Assembly (NCBI GenBank): GCA_038373865.1
Contig: JAXGGA010000086.1
Coordinates: forward strand, 1 to 64,000
Direction: 5' to 3'
Length of the DNA: 64,000 nucleotides
Source: Uloborus plumipes
Lineage: Eukaryota; Arthropoda; Arachnida; Araneae; Uloboridae
The translations under genes and the position numbers were made by a program. The notes beneath the pieces were generated by a model that was given only the letters and a program-made list of their open reading frames with translations, searched no databases and was not told the origin of the DNA. Below are positions 1 through 11,611 of this stretch, piece by piece. Within the stretch, counting starts at the first letter, position 1. Each line of letters begins with the position of its first letter.

Positions 1-99
1 TAAAACTAATGCTTTATTCGTAACAAGACTAATTTAGTTACAAGTCCAAATTTTAAATATCAGTAGTCAGAGTCACGCATTGTTGCCAATACGTACAAA

Positions 100-1275
100 C
101 AAAACATCTTATAGCCAGACCAAGGCAATACATTACAAAGTTGAGTTGTTTAGTTTTTATGGACCCCTAAAGTTGAAAGTGCGGCATCAAAAATTAAGCG
201 GATTTTTAAGACATGGAAGTTGCTGTGAGCCAAAACTCTTAACAGAAACGGTTGAACTCCAATTTTTTTTCGTATATGGAATATAGAAGGTTGAAACTTT
301 ACAAAATGAATGTTAAATTTGTGGTGAGTTTTTGCCGTAAGGTCAGTGAAGGCCCTCTAAACAAGGCATTTTTGACGTTTTTTTAGCGTTTTTGAGGTCC
401 AAAAACAGCTTGTACATTTCAGTTGGCACGGAAAAAGTGGTATCGTTTGAAAGACCAGTGTAAGTACTTTAAAATAATGTATAAATAACCGAGGAAAGTT
501 TAACGTACTTTTAGTTGCGTAAGGCCGAAATATGAAAAATGTCATATTTTACCGATATTCAAACGGTCATAACTTCCTCTGCCAACAACATATTGAAATA
601 TTTTCTTTGCCAATGTCATAACTATATTCTTGGTCTTAACAAAACAGTTGAGTTCTTTGAGGCGAAATGTGAATTTTTTTTTTACAAAAAATACACAGGA
701 AAAAATACATTTTTTGTAAAAAAAAATTTCACATTTCGCCTCAAAGGACTCAACTGTTCTGTTAATACAAAGAATAGAGTGGCAAAACATGACATTGGCA
801 AAAAAAGAAAAATTCAATATGTAAAATATGACATTTTTTTATATTTCGGCCTTACGCAACTAAAAGTACGTTAAACTTTCCTCGGTTATTTATGCATTAT
901 TTTAAAGTGGTCTTTCAAACGATACCACTTCTGTCGTGCCAACTGAAAAGTACAAGCTGTTTTTGGACCTCAAAAACGCTAAAAACTTCAAAAATGCCTT
1001 GTTTTGAGGGCCTTCACTGACCTTACGGCAACAACTTACCTCAAACTTAACACTCATTTTGTAAAGTTCCAACCTTCTATATTCCATATACAAAAAGAAA
1101 TTTGGAGTTCAACAGTTCCTGGTAAGAGTTCTGGCTCACAGCAACTTCCATGTCTTGAAAATCCGCTTAATTTTTGATGCCGCATTGCCGCACCTTCAAC
1201 TTTAGGGATTCATAAAAACTAAACAACTCAACTTTAGAGCAAAACATTCTGGATTTGGTCTTTCAATAAGATATT
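100..1275. repeat. ~1.1 kb imperfect palindrome (foldback element)
   Basis: The left half (about 130-690) reads again as its reverse complement in the right half (about 705-1237). Matching blocks include gcaacttccatgtcttg-type sequence near 215 and 1141, the block that runs through ttacgcaactaaaagtacg near 855 and its complement near 505, and gaggcgaaatgtga near 660 against its complement near 735. The centre, around 695-705, is an A/T-rich loop. Arms are about 550 bp with scattered mismatches and small indels. No coding frame is recognisable; open frames here are mirror images of each other. It resembles a foldback or long-TIR non-autonomous DNA element. Outer ends and any target duplication are uncertain. 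Confidence 0.8.
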
Positions 1276-2373
1276 AAACATTTGGTAATTTTTTGGAAAA
1301 AATCTGAGAGGTCATGAATCACAGGCGTGACACTCTCTCAGATTCTTGCTCTTAACAATATTTCTGAAAGCAATTTAAATGTAAAAAAAAAAAAAAAGTT
1401 TCAAATTGCTAAAGAAATCTAGTCGAAAGTGTCTTGTGTTTACAGTTTTTTTCCTGAATTAGTTTACTGAAAAAAAATCATCATGAATAGCTAAAATACT
1501 CATAATTTAATTAATTAATTAACAAAAACTGCAGCATTAACTATAATATCCCATAGTTTAAATGTGAATTAAAAAAACTTATTTAAACGTTTATTCATGT
1601 CAAAATGTCCAAACATTCTCATGTTCCAAACATTAAGTCACGCCGTGAACTTTTGTGTTATCTTTTTTTTTTATAAAGCATTTAACAATCTAATTGACTG
1701 CTCAGATATTATTAATACCATCTAGTTTGCTGTTCCTCTTAGGGGTCTTCTGTGTTTTAAAAATATTTTTACAAAGTTTAATTATGTTGATAATTTTTGT
1801 CTTTTTAAATTTTACAAACTTTTTAACTTTCATTGTCGCGTTTTGGATATTTCCAATATGTGTTTTAATAATTTTAAGTCTATTTGTCTTAATACTTAAA
1901 ATGTGTAATTTGTTTTAATTCGTTTGTTGTCTTTTAAAATTTTACAAAATTTTAATTCTTTGTCTTGTCTCAGATATGTTTAACATGCCTTTTAATTATT
2001 TTAAGTCTATATGTTTCAATATTTTGAATGTATAGCTGTTGTTTTGTTTGTTCTTGTTATACTTGCCACTGTCCTTGGATTTGTCTGTAGTGCGCAATAC
2101 TGTAAATAAATAAAAATAAATAAATACTTTTATTTGCAATTTATAATACATACTCTGAATCACTTCACACTCAGAATATCACCTAAATGTTGACCTGCAT
2201 ATTCAATGCAGTCATAGAATCTGTATTAACATTATAAAGAGACAACTGCAATTTTTGTATGTCTGTATGTTCTGGGTAATCTCCGGAATCACTGCACCTA
2301 TTCGAAAAAATCTTTCTTTGCGTGATAGTTTATTTCTTACACATCACCATATGTTATAAATTATGCACATAAG
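1276..2373. other. AT-rich intergenic DNA
   Basis: No exon, RNA gene or repeat that I recognise. It contains a short A-run near 1384 and T-rich segments around 1660-2050. Open frames are short, hydrophobic and T-driven, and none resembles a known protein. Confidence 0.6.
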
Positions 2374-2375
2374 TA

Positions 2376-2591
2376 TAGCTTGACCAAGGAGAGGTGGCGG
2401 CTGACCTTGAAGTGAAGATGGACAACTTCATTTTATAATAGGTAGCATCAGAGAGAGTTTGCAGGCAGTAAAAACTTTTATGAACAAATAAAGCAAAACA
2501 AAAAAAAAAATATCGCTGAATTTTTCCCATTTTAAAACGAGGTGGTCCGTTTCCGGCTCAGAGTCACGCGCCATTTCTCCGTAATCAAGCT
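2376..2591. repeat. MITE-like inverted-repeat element, copy 1
   Basis: The left end, agcttgaccaaggagagg, is repeated as its complement, ctccgtaatcaagct, at the right end. The length is about 215 bp and there is no coding capacity. The same termini occur in copy 2 at 3045-3257, where the ends match better. Confidence 0.65.
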
Positions 2592-3044
2592 TTTTTAAAA
2601 CGTTGTCTATTTTTACTCATTTCATAGTACAAAGTTTTCTACTGCTGTTTTACAATTTTAATAATACTATTTTTCAATAACAATTTGTTTTGACTACCAG
2701 TTTATATTTCGTATTATTCTGTTTTTATACACGTAAAATTAATAGCAATCATTCTGTGTATTTCTTAACCCCTCTGTATTAAAGACTGTCCTTTATGCAT
2801 ATAATGAGGGATGGAAATACATTAAAAAAAAATATTTGGCGTCACAATTAGAGAACTATCGCCAAGCTTTAAGTTCTATGTGTTTCAGTTTGCGGATGGT
2901 AAGATATAGTGCCGCAATTAGCCTTGGACGTTGCGAACCATTCATATTCGCAGAATGCAAATACGGCAACATTATTTAAATAAATTATATTCAAGATTTA
3001 TATTTGTTAAAGTAATTTCTTTGTATTCAAGTCAAGCGATAGTA

Positions 3045-3257
3045 TAGCTTGACCACGGAGAGATAGCGTTTAACTTTAAAGCGAAAACGGACCAATTCAT
3101 TTAATAAGTGATAACATCAGAGAAATCACGCACGCAATAAAAACTTTGATCACCCAAGTAAGTAAACAATGATTTTTCTCGCTGATCCTGAATATTTTAA
3201 AGTGAAGAGTTCCGTATCCACTTTAAGGTCGCGCGCCATCTCTCCGTGGTTAAGCTT
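3045..3257. repeat. MITE-like inverted-repeat element, copy 2
   Basis: The left terminus agcttgaccacggagaga pairs with the right terminus tctctccgtggttaagct at one mismatch. The interior is non-coding and similar to copy 1. This copy shows the terminal inverted repeat most clearly. Confidence 0.7.
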
Positions 3258-3666
3258 TACTTCGTGTTTCTAAAGTTTTTAGTTTTGCATGTAAGTAATA
3301 ACACTATTTTTTTAATGATAATTGGTTTTGACTACCAGTTTATGTATTGTATTATTCTGTTCTTATTTACGTAAAATTAAAGAAAAGTTTGCTTGCCGTC
3401 GAAGATATAGGAATCTTATTGAAAAATATCTATCATGTGCATGATGAGGGATGGAAATACATAAGAAAAAGAAGATTTGTGTTATCAGCTTAAGAACCGC
3501 TAACATCTCTGTAACTTGCATGTGTTTGAGGTTGCAGTTGACACGATATCGCATCAATTGACCTTGGATATTACTTATAAGAAGCCGAAGTTACTATGCT
3601 AATTCGCCTTCTTATTCTAAAAATATGGGCTTATGCTTCCGAAATCAGCACCCGCACAACACACAG

Positions 3667-3895
3667 TAATATGGGGGCAGCGGCGCTGTCTGTCTGCGCG
3701 TCACTTTAGTAAGCCCAGGACGGCGGGTTCGATTCCCGCCCTCGCTCTGGTTGTAACTTCCTTCTCCGTGAGCATAAACTCTGTCCTGTACTATGTTTCT
3801 GTCTTGTACTGTCTGGCATATTGGACGTGAGTTCATAAACAGCTTCTGTGTGACCAAGTGCACGAGCTCGAAATATGTGTTGTAAATAAACAAAT
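3667..3895 (+). repeat. tRNA-derived SINE
   Basis: A tRNA-like head carries a clear B box (ggttcgattcc near 3726) and a degenerate A-box region. It is followed by a non-tRNA body starting gtaacttccttctccgtg, similar to the SINE at 52145, and an A-rich end (aaataaacaaataag). The cloverleaf is degenerate in the anticodon and D arms, so this is a SINE and not a functional tRNA gene. I could not settle a target-site duplication. Confidence 0.7.
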
Positions 3896-3899
3896 AAGG

Positions 3900-6800
3900 G
3901 AAGATATAGTTAAATAATTTAGAGATACCACTCAGTCAATACTTATTCTTCCTGAAATTATTCATGTACGAAAATAAATTCTTGTTAGGTCAGCTAAATG
4001 GGGGAGAGGGGGAGGCATTAGAGGCACAATATCGATTATCATGTCCTTGCTACAGTTTTTAATCCAGGAATGTGTTCAATAACAAAGTAATTAATTTTTT
4101 ATTCAGTTGAATAGTACCTGAACATGTGCATTAGAGACATACGAATTCATTAAACCGACAAGAGCAATTTTCTATACAGTTTTGGAACAAAAAGAAATGA
4201 TAATTATAATACCTGCTTAAATAATTTCACTTAGTCAAAATCAGTTAAAATGCGATGTTCTTAAAATAATGATGTCTGAAAATTAAACTTGCAATTAGTA
4301 ATTCTTTTGATTACATAAAGCAGTATTTTTTTTTAATATCTGTGCTAAGTTAATCAATTTTAAAGTCACTAATGGATTTTTTTTAATTCAAATTGACATT
4401 ATGATTAAGGAAAACTTATTTGATGAGTGTGAATTCATTAAATAGTCAAGTAAGAAAAGGAATGAAAAAAGTTAAGCAGAGAAATTATTGAATGAGTTTC
4501 ATTACTTTCTTCCCTTTTTTGATGAATATAAAGCTAAAACTTAAGTTCATGTAAGTAATAACTCCTCGTTACAATGATTAAGCAATTTCAAGCGGAACTA
4601 TAAAAAATATTCTTTTGTAACTCATTAAAACTTTTTTTTCTCATAAGATATAATAAAAATTGTCCAATTTTGTAAATTTCTGATGTTCGATCATTCAGTT
4701 TTGCAGAAAAAGATGCAAGTATATTATAAAGTAATTATTGAAGAAATAAACGTGATTTTGCGAAACTTAATCATACATGATTTTTTAAAAGGTAATTACG
4801 AAATTTTCGAAACGTCAGAATATTTGCAGGATATGTTCCAGGATTTACGAAATTTGTCGGGGACAGTTTTCTGAGAAAAAAAAGTACATTTTCAAAAAGT
4901 TTCCCGAGTTGCTAAAAGTTTCATAAATGCAAGCATTTGATACCAGTGTGTACTCAGCTACTTTGTTACGTAGATCACCTTCGAAGCTACTCTGTGAACT
5001 CAGATTGACTGAGATCCAAACGAGGGTGATTGAGAAGCACTGCTCTAAAGTATGTATTAATAAGCATCTACTAATCTAAATCAATATGCATTGGCCAAAA
5101 CATTTTTTCATAACTATTGACAACGTGCAACGTTATCAAAAATTTTGCAAATATATTTATTTTAATATCATCTATAGCTGCTTTAAAAAAAGGACAAAAT
5201 CAAGGGAAGTCAAGTATAAAAAAACACTGTGTAAACCAAATTGTAAAGTAGCCGAATTGAATGAATTGTTCAACATGTCTTACCTCTTTTCGCTAGATTA
5301 ACAATATATAAGCGATCTTAAATATTTTGAAAAAAAGGAAGACGTAATAAAACTTTTTACTGTACCATAAAATGGCCAGTTACCGCACGGAAAAGTGAAA
5401 TTTCCTGAAAGGTAAATGTACATTTTTTCAACCAAATTGTTTTCCCTTTCCAAAGAACTGTAAAAGCGGCCGTAAATACTATTTAGAAACACATTGTAAA
5501 GAAGCCGTTGTGCTTTTTTTTTTTTTGATAAAAATACCTTTCAATTCTTTTACGTGCTAAAAAAACAAAACTAAGGGAGATAAAGATCGATTTAAAATCT
5601 GCTATTTATAGAAAAGAGCTTGAAACATAACTTCAATTTGTAAGAGTATCAGAAAAATCGACTGCTTTACTGAGGTTCACTTTATATTTTTGCCTTGAAC
5701 TGCATCTGCGAAATTACTACGATTCAATTTCAGGAGTAAAACCTTCTTCTTTATATTTTTCCAGATTTTCTTTTACTGATCATAAATATGTTTTCTGATT
5801 TATCTAATCGAAATTGTTTTCGGAAATAACAAGTCCTTATTGCATTGGTTTTAAAATAGACAATTGTTATCACTATTGCAATTGTGTATGCTCTAGCAGC
5901 ATTAGGTGAATCTTCTAATCCATTTTATTATAAATACAAATACAAGATATTTAGTACCATTTTTAAAGGCTTCTTTTGTCTTTTTTTTACTGGACAACTT
6001 TCAAAAATTGGGAAAAATATTTTGTTAATGTTCCTTAATTTATTTATATAAGCAATTACTATTGTTCTTTTACTGTGAATAGTTTACGGGTAACAAAAAA
6101 ATGTATATTCATATTGCGGAACATGAAGTGAAGTAATGAAGCACTATTTGGAAAATTTACTCATTGTCTAAATGACGTCGGCGGGTTTTTGCCTTGAAAA
6201 AAAAAGTAATCGTTACCCCAAAACACTTATACACAATTTTGCGCATCAAAAATGTTCATTATATATTTCGCATAAAAATGAGTTGGCGTTGCTATATTAT
6301 TTTCTAAATAGGGTAGACTGACCAGCGAATGAACACCCCCTAGTGAATGAGCACCTCGTAATATGTTTGAAAAATTAAGGTTTTAAAACGTTTTTCTTAG
6401 ATGATATGACAGAAGTAACTTCTTTTTATACATTTGCAGAAAGAAAATAACTAGAAAATGCTGTATTTGTCCACTGGTATGGGTGATCACCCACTGGGTT
6501 TGGGGCACGTTTTTCCGTTTAAACCCCTAATAAAAACCTCATACGGAAACATAGAAGCTCTCTCACTTTTTAAAAGAATAATTACGTGTATTATCTAAAG
6601 TGTGTTTACTGTCATGTGGCAAATACGTGCTGCAGTTTTTAATGACTCTGTGAATTTCCAAAAATGAAAATGTGCTAAGTGTTTATTCACTGCTCTTTCT
6701 ACCGATATTTTCATTTTCTATTAATGATTATTGCTCAATTCAGTTGTATAGAGATCAGACCAATTCGATGAATGCAATATCCGCGTCAATATTTCTCTTT

Positions 6801-6982
6801 CAATACGATTTTACATGCTATTTAAAACATGTTTGTTTTTAAGCTTTCCGTACTCGCGAATGAAATACTATTCGAGGAACTATTTATCAAAAGGGACCAC
6901 ATCCACTTTTTTGAAAAAAATATATTTTTTTCGGTATTTTCTATATATTTCAGTTGGCTTTAATCAAAACCCCAAGTCTTTA
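3900..6982. other. AT-rich intergenic DNA
   Basis: About 3 kb with no supported gene. Open frames of 60-70 codons (for example near 4683 and 5086) have no recognisable motif and lie in A/T-rich sequence. A G-rich patch lies near 4000 and a T-run near 5513. Confidence 0.55.
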
Positions 6983-7092
6983 TCCCAAGTAGCACACTCC
7001 GTTTTTTAAAGGTTATAAAATGGTTATTAACGTTGTAACAACCGCTTAAAAACGGTAATAAAACGTTTAAAGGCTATTTGTGCTACCTGGGA
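6983..7092. repeat. 110 bp palindromic MITE, copy 1
   Basis: Begins tcccaagtagcaca and ends tgtgctacctggga, an inverted terminal repeat of about 14 bp with one or two mismatches. The interior carries aaaacgttt-type internal symmetry around accgcttaaaaacg. A second copy at 13604-13713 is about 85-90 percent alike by eye. Confidence 0.75.
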
Positions 7093-7382
7093 TAGGTCCC
7101 AACATAACGTATTCATAATTATTAAAGAGCAAAGTTAGGCTTTTCGATAAAAATTTAACCCTTAAAATTTCTTGTAGTCATTTCGAATAAAAGGAAACAT
7201 ATCCTACGTTAATCTGTTGAAAGACAAAAAAGAATTCAAAAAGGTGTATATCCAAAATCTCTGAATCATAATTTGGTTTTTGCAATTTGAATCCAAAAAG
7301 TGACAAAACATTTGCTAAATGACAGCTAATCATTTATATGATTTATAGAAAAGACCTGCTCTACTACCATTGGAGCGCACAT

Positions 7383-7905
7383 ACTGACATCTTCGCCAAA
7401 CGATAGAGCTATTCGGCATCAGATAAGCTATGAGGATCATGAACTTTCTCAAAAATGTGACCTCCTTTGTTGTTGTTGTTGGTGTCATGTGACAGGTGCA
7501 AGAAGCATGTAGAAAAGTCAGCTGCAGCCAAACGCATGGAGCACAGTCCTGGCTGCATCTTCGGCTTTATCTTCATAAAGGGTGTCTTTGCAGCAGTTGA
7601 GGTACCTTAAGAAAAGGGTCAAGGCAATAGAGATGCAGCTGAGCATATGGCTCGGATCCAATTAATTTCCAGGCCATCTCATCAGTCTGTGATCCCATTC
7701 TCCTGACCACCACAAGCTTTGATGTGAATGCAGTCGCAAAGCATAAGCTCTGTGGAGGACCGCGGAAGAAATGGTGCCTTCCCAAAGTTACCTTATCGTG
7801 AAGATTACCACAACAATCAGCATACTACGCGGACGGGGCACACAAAGGGAATGAAGATCATACCAGACCGTATTTGGTGGCGAAGACATTAACATGCATG
7901 TCTCG
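7383..7905. repeat. GC-richer unrecognised segment, probable repeat
   Basis: This half-kilobase stands out from its AT-rich surroundings. It has a short (gtt)n tract near 7468 and a 70-codon minus-strand open frame at 7573-7785 with no domain I know. The ends carry related inverted motifs (catcttcgcc near 7390 and the complement of atgtcttcgccacc near 7879), which hints at a mobile element. Product and class are unknown. Confidence 0.35.
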
Positions 7906-8063
7906 TTCAACCAGCAATTGGTTTTTTACCGTTTGTACTATTTTTTCTTCTTGATAAAGTTAGTCTTTTTTTATTATTTCAAAAAAAAAAAAATGTTATT
8001 CTGCAATGAGAGTTCCATTAGAAAAAATTCATGTTTCTTCTGTGGGAGTTTTCTGAATTAAAT

Positions 8064-8145
8064 ACAGTGAAATCCCATTACAACAAACATCTGAGGACCG
8101 CAAATTGTGTTTGATGTTTCGAGAATTGCGTTGTTATGGTACTCA
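8064..8145. repeat. Possible pogo/Tigger-type terminal fragment
   Basis: The string cagtgaaatcccattacaac followed by a cgttgttatggta motif resembles the terminal repeats of pogo/Tigger elements (cagtgaaaccccgttataac type). No transposase is adjacent. This is a resemblance only. Confidence 0.3.
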
Positions 8146-8399
8146 AGTACTATTCAGGGAATTTAATCGTGACTGAAAATTTATTTCGTTGAATTGTTAT
8201 ACGTTGCAACAGGATTTTACTGCATGTAAGCCAATACTTCAGGGGATAATCTTTTCACTTGTATTACTGTTTAAATATTCGCTATTCTACTGCAGCCTAC
8301 ATTTCATGCAAAGTACAATCATGAGCCCCTACAGAGTAAAATCAAGGAAAAATTCTCAATTTTGTCATCCCATAACATGAGTTTATGAAGTTATACTAT

Positions 8400-9927
8400 T
8401 AAAGCTAAAAAAAATAATAAGTTGGTCTCATGGACGTTTGATCCACTCAATTTTAAGTACTAGTTTACCAATATGAGATAGTAATGTGTTAGAGTTTTCG
8501 TGAAATTGTACCTATCAACATTCAGTTTTTCGTTCAAAAGAGCTCATCGACTCGTTTTTAAACAAAACGGCACGTAACCCAAAATTTAAACTGCGATATG
8601 TCCTTAATTCTAAGTCACTGGGGAAATCTCTAGTCTCTGGCTTGCAGGGATTTGTATGCAAACAAAGTGTTCGGTATTTGCTTTCAATTCTGATTCAGCG
8701 TTGGTCATATTTACTTTTGTAGCTTCCTTGACAAAATAAGAAGGGGCTCAAGATTTTACGAAAAACATATTTTTCTTCGAAGATTCCTGATTTATAAGTT
8801 GACTGTATCCTATCAGGAAAAATTCTGGACTCTTCAGAAAGGTCCCACGTTAATTCACGAATGTTACTCTCATTTAGTTTGAAACTTTCCTGTTTTTTAT
8901 GTATGTTACTGGCACAAATTCCCATTAGCTAGCTGCTTGTTAGTTTTCAGGAACGAAAGAAAAAAAAATATAAGAGGCATCAAAACATAAAATAAGTTAA
9001 TATTATTAATAGTTAATAGATAAAATATATTTTTGCGGTCTAAAACTCTTTTTTTTTTTTCGCTTAACGTTGATAGATTACCTTTAAGCGAAATTCATGA
9101 ACAATAAAAATGGATAACGCTCTGGTACATAAATTGGAGGATACAACATTGTTGATACTGACCCCGCAGCTCACACAGCGGATCATTCCTTGAATATGGT
9201 AGTTGTGACCTATTGAATATCCCTTTTTTAACTACTAAATATTGTTAAGAGGCTTACAAAACACAAAAATTCACCATTGTCGAATTTTAAAACACAACGG
9301 TTGATTCTTAATGATTTTTTTAAAAACCTACGCGCAAAAAAAGCGCGCCTTGAAACCGAAACCCGTGACGTCAGATGGCAGTAACTTTCAGCCTTTTATC
9401 CATAAAAATTTGATTTTTGCTATATTATCGTTTCATTGCGGGATTTTCTAATTCCGTAATCAATACCTTAAAGTCTACTAATTCACTATTTAAAACTGGA
9501 TTAATCAAAGAGCAATCCAATACCCTGCTAGGGGTGATTGTTTTGATATTTTTTGGCGAAATTCGTATTCAAATTTTTAGAACGCATCACTTGGCGAGGA
9601 AAAAAAAAATTACGGCAGTGCAGAGCGAACAACAGTGCGGAAGCCGGAGAAACCGGTTTCTCGAGCTCCTCGCATCTAAAGCTTCTCGCTCTTTCTTCGC
9701 CTTAGTAGAAAGTTCAAAAGCGCCAACGAATGCCCAGTGACGTCACCCCCGCTTAAAATTTAAAAATTATTAAAAAAAAAAAAAAACTACTTGTCGCAGC
9801 GCAAAAATTTTTTTCGCCGTTGATGTTCATGTATGTTGCTCTATCATATAAAAATAAAATTGAAAAATCGAAAACTTCCCTATTGTTTTTTACTGAAGAA
9901 AAGGTTGAAAACATTTAATCCTTACTA
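8400..9927. other. Intergenic DNA with a GC-richer island (9340-9760)
   Basis: Mostly AT-rich. Between about 9340 and 9760 the composition rises, and a gtgacgtca motif occurs at both sides (near 9364 and 9738), as may happen at the ends of a repeat. A 107-codon frame at 9417-9740 has no recognisable domain and is not supported as a gene. Confidence 0.4.
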
Positions 9928-9976
9928 CACTGCTCGACATTGAAAATGCAACACCAAGAAGGAGTGGTCAGAAATT
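9928..9976 (+). repeat. Left terminal inverted repeat of Tc1-like element
   Basis: A 49 bp terminal repeat directly after a TA dinucleotide. It matches the reverse complement of 11612-11660 without mismatch over the part I aligned. Confidence 0.9.
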
Positions 9977-10367
9977 CATGCAAATTTTACCGTAGACGCA
10001 CGTCACTGAGTTATGCAAATGGTATAAAATGCGCAGCTCTCCGACGCACGTGAAGTAAGATATAAGAGAATGAAGTTGAAAATTGGGCTATGTTCATGCA
10101 GGTTTTTCTGCCAGACTAATTATCGGAGAAATTTGGTTTTTGTCTCAAAGGATACGTGTGATAGGAGGAAATGCCACGCCGTCCTCAACGAAGACACTTC
10201 CAGCATATAGACGACTTTACAAGGAGTATGGTGATCGGACTGAGAAGGGGAGGTTTGTCCATACGTCAAATTGCAGCTGATACCCACATGGATGCAAGCA
10301 CTGTGCATCGGCTGTGTCGGAGATGGTTGGAAAGAGGAAATGTAGCCACATTGAGGGGTGCAGGTGC

Positions 10368-10380
10368 AGCCAGAGTGACG
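10368..10380 (+). repeat. 13 bp target-site duplication, left copy
   Basis: agccagagtgacg, repeated exactly at 10681-10693 on the other side of the SINE. It is part of the transposase coding sequence. Confidence 0.93.
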
Positions 10381-10680
10381 CGGGCCGTGGTGGCCCGATT
10401 GGTAAGGCATCGGACTCGTGTCCGGAGGGACCCGGGTTCGAAACCCAGCCGATCAAAGATCCACCGCCTTGATTAATGGTGGCTGGGAGGCGTTAAAAAT
10501 GTCGTGGTCACAAAGTCCTCCAAGTGAAACGATACCTCTGGGGGTGCTGGGCCCTAGGGTTTGCTCGACCCTAGGTTCTGGTTCAAAATTAAGAACAGAG
10601 CGCTCTTCAGGGCCCTATCCCGGTTAAACCACGAAGCTGTGGTAGGTACGGGGGACCCTGGAGAGTGTGAAGTGAAGTGA
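10381..10680 (+). mobile_element. tRNA-derived SINE inserted in the transposase
   Basis: A 300 bp insert between two copies of a 13 bp target duplication. The head (10381-10455) is tRNA-like, with an A-box region (gtggcccgattggtaagg) and a good B box (gggttcgaaaccc). The body is non-tRNA sequence, and it ends in a short gtgaa-type repeat (gtgtgaagtgaagtga). SINEs of this kind depend on a LINE reverse transcriptase for movement, and the tail repeat suggests a LINE that primes on simple repeats rather than poly-A. It differs from the SINEs at 3667, 52145 and 62600. Confidence 0.92.
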
Positions 10681-10693
10681 AGCCAGAGTGACG
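10681..10693 (+). repeat. 13 bp target-site duplication, right copy
   Basis: An exact copy of 10368-10380. Transposase coding sequence continues in frame immediately after it, at 10694. Confidence 0.93.
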
Positions 10694-11611
10694 TCAGACG
10701 GCTTGGATCGACGGATTCACCGACAAGCTGTGGCGGACCCGCAAGTCACTTGTACGTCGATTCTGCAGCACGTGCAAGGTACCCTGGATGTTCCTGTGTC
10801 GATCAGAACCATTTCCCATCGACTGGTTGCACGTGGCCTGCAATCACGGCGCCCGCTAAGAAGACTGCCATTGACCTCACAGCACAGACTCCAACGTTTG
10901 GAATGGTGCCGGACCAGAGCGACGTGGATGGCAGAATGGCAAACCGTAGTGTTTTCAGATGAATCCCGCTTCTGTTTGTCCAGCGATAATCATCGCATAC
11001 GTGTGTGGCGTCGACGTGGAGAAAGATCGAATCCTGCAGTAACTGTGGAACGCCCCACAGCGCGAACACGTGGCATAATGGTTTGGGGCGCTATTGCATA
11101 CAATTCCGTATCACCTCTAGTTCGTATTCGGGGCACTATGACGGCCCAACGATATGTAGATAATGTACTGCGGCCGGTGGCAATCCCCTACCTTCAAAGT
11201 CTGCCAAATGCAATTTTTCAACAGGATAACGCCCGGCCTCACAGTGCTCGAATCAGCCAACATGCTCTACGAGGTGTACAGATGCTTTCCTGGCCACCAT
11301 ACTTTCCTGACTTGTCACCAATCGAACATGTGTGGGACGTGATTGGACGCCGTTTGCAGAACCTGTCACTGCCTCGTTCAGAGGACGAACTGTGGCAAAT
11401 GGTTGAAAGGGAATGGAGTGCCATCCCTCAGGACACCATCCGCAGGCTTATTGACTCCATGCCTAGACGTGTTTCTTCGTGCATCGCTGTCCGCGGTGGT
11501 CCTACTTCTTACTGAGCCGACGCCGTCCTCGCTCTAAATTTTGCTTATTCATTTTGAAATAAATATCACTTATTGTTCCATGCTGTCTCTGTCTTCTTAC
11601 CAAATTTCATC

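Larger units (their letters stand above)
2376..3590. repeat. Diverged tandem duplication, period ~0.66 kb
   Basis: Two successive units share the same order of landmarks: agtatagcttgacca, a ~215 bp inverted-repeat element, ttttgactaccagttta (about 2688 and 3327), then gagggatggaaatacat (about 2806 and 3446), and a final ccttggaygtt/att motif (about 2922 and 3561). The units differ by many substitutions and indels, so the duplication is old. No protein is encoded. Confidence 0.7.
10171..11515 (+). pseudogene. Tc1-like transposase, split by SINE insertion
   Basis: A DDE transposase for cut-and-paste movement of the surrounding element. The ATG at 10171 opens a frame that runs 70 codons to 10380, where a SINE plus duplicated target (10381-10693) intervenes. 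The same protein resumes at 10694 and ends at 11515. Skipping those 313 bases restores frame, giving about 343 residues, the usual Tc1 length. The N-terminal part has a helix-turn-helix (SIRQIAADTHMDASTVHRL). Catalytic residues are visible: D in VFSDESRF, D in FQQDNARPH, E in LSPIEHVWD. I count 32 residues between the second D and the E, where canonical Tc1 has 34. Broken at present because the insert adds 1 base modulo 3 and brings stops. Confidence 0.9.

Noticed and set aside
542..874. Overlapping 91- and 111-codon frames on opposite strands with similar protein strings
   Set aside because: They mirror each other because the segment is a palindrome. No coding signal beyond that.
9417..9740. 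107-codon frame in a GC-richer island
   Set aside because: No domain seen. The segment has repeat-like flanks (gtgacgtca on both sides), so coding is not supported.
10120..11424. Minus-strand and out-of-frame open frames across the Tc1 element
   Set aside because: They are shadows of the transposase reading frame and of the SINE.
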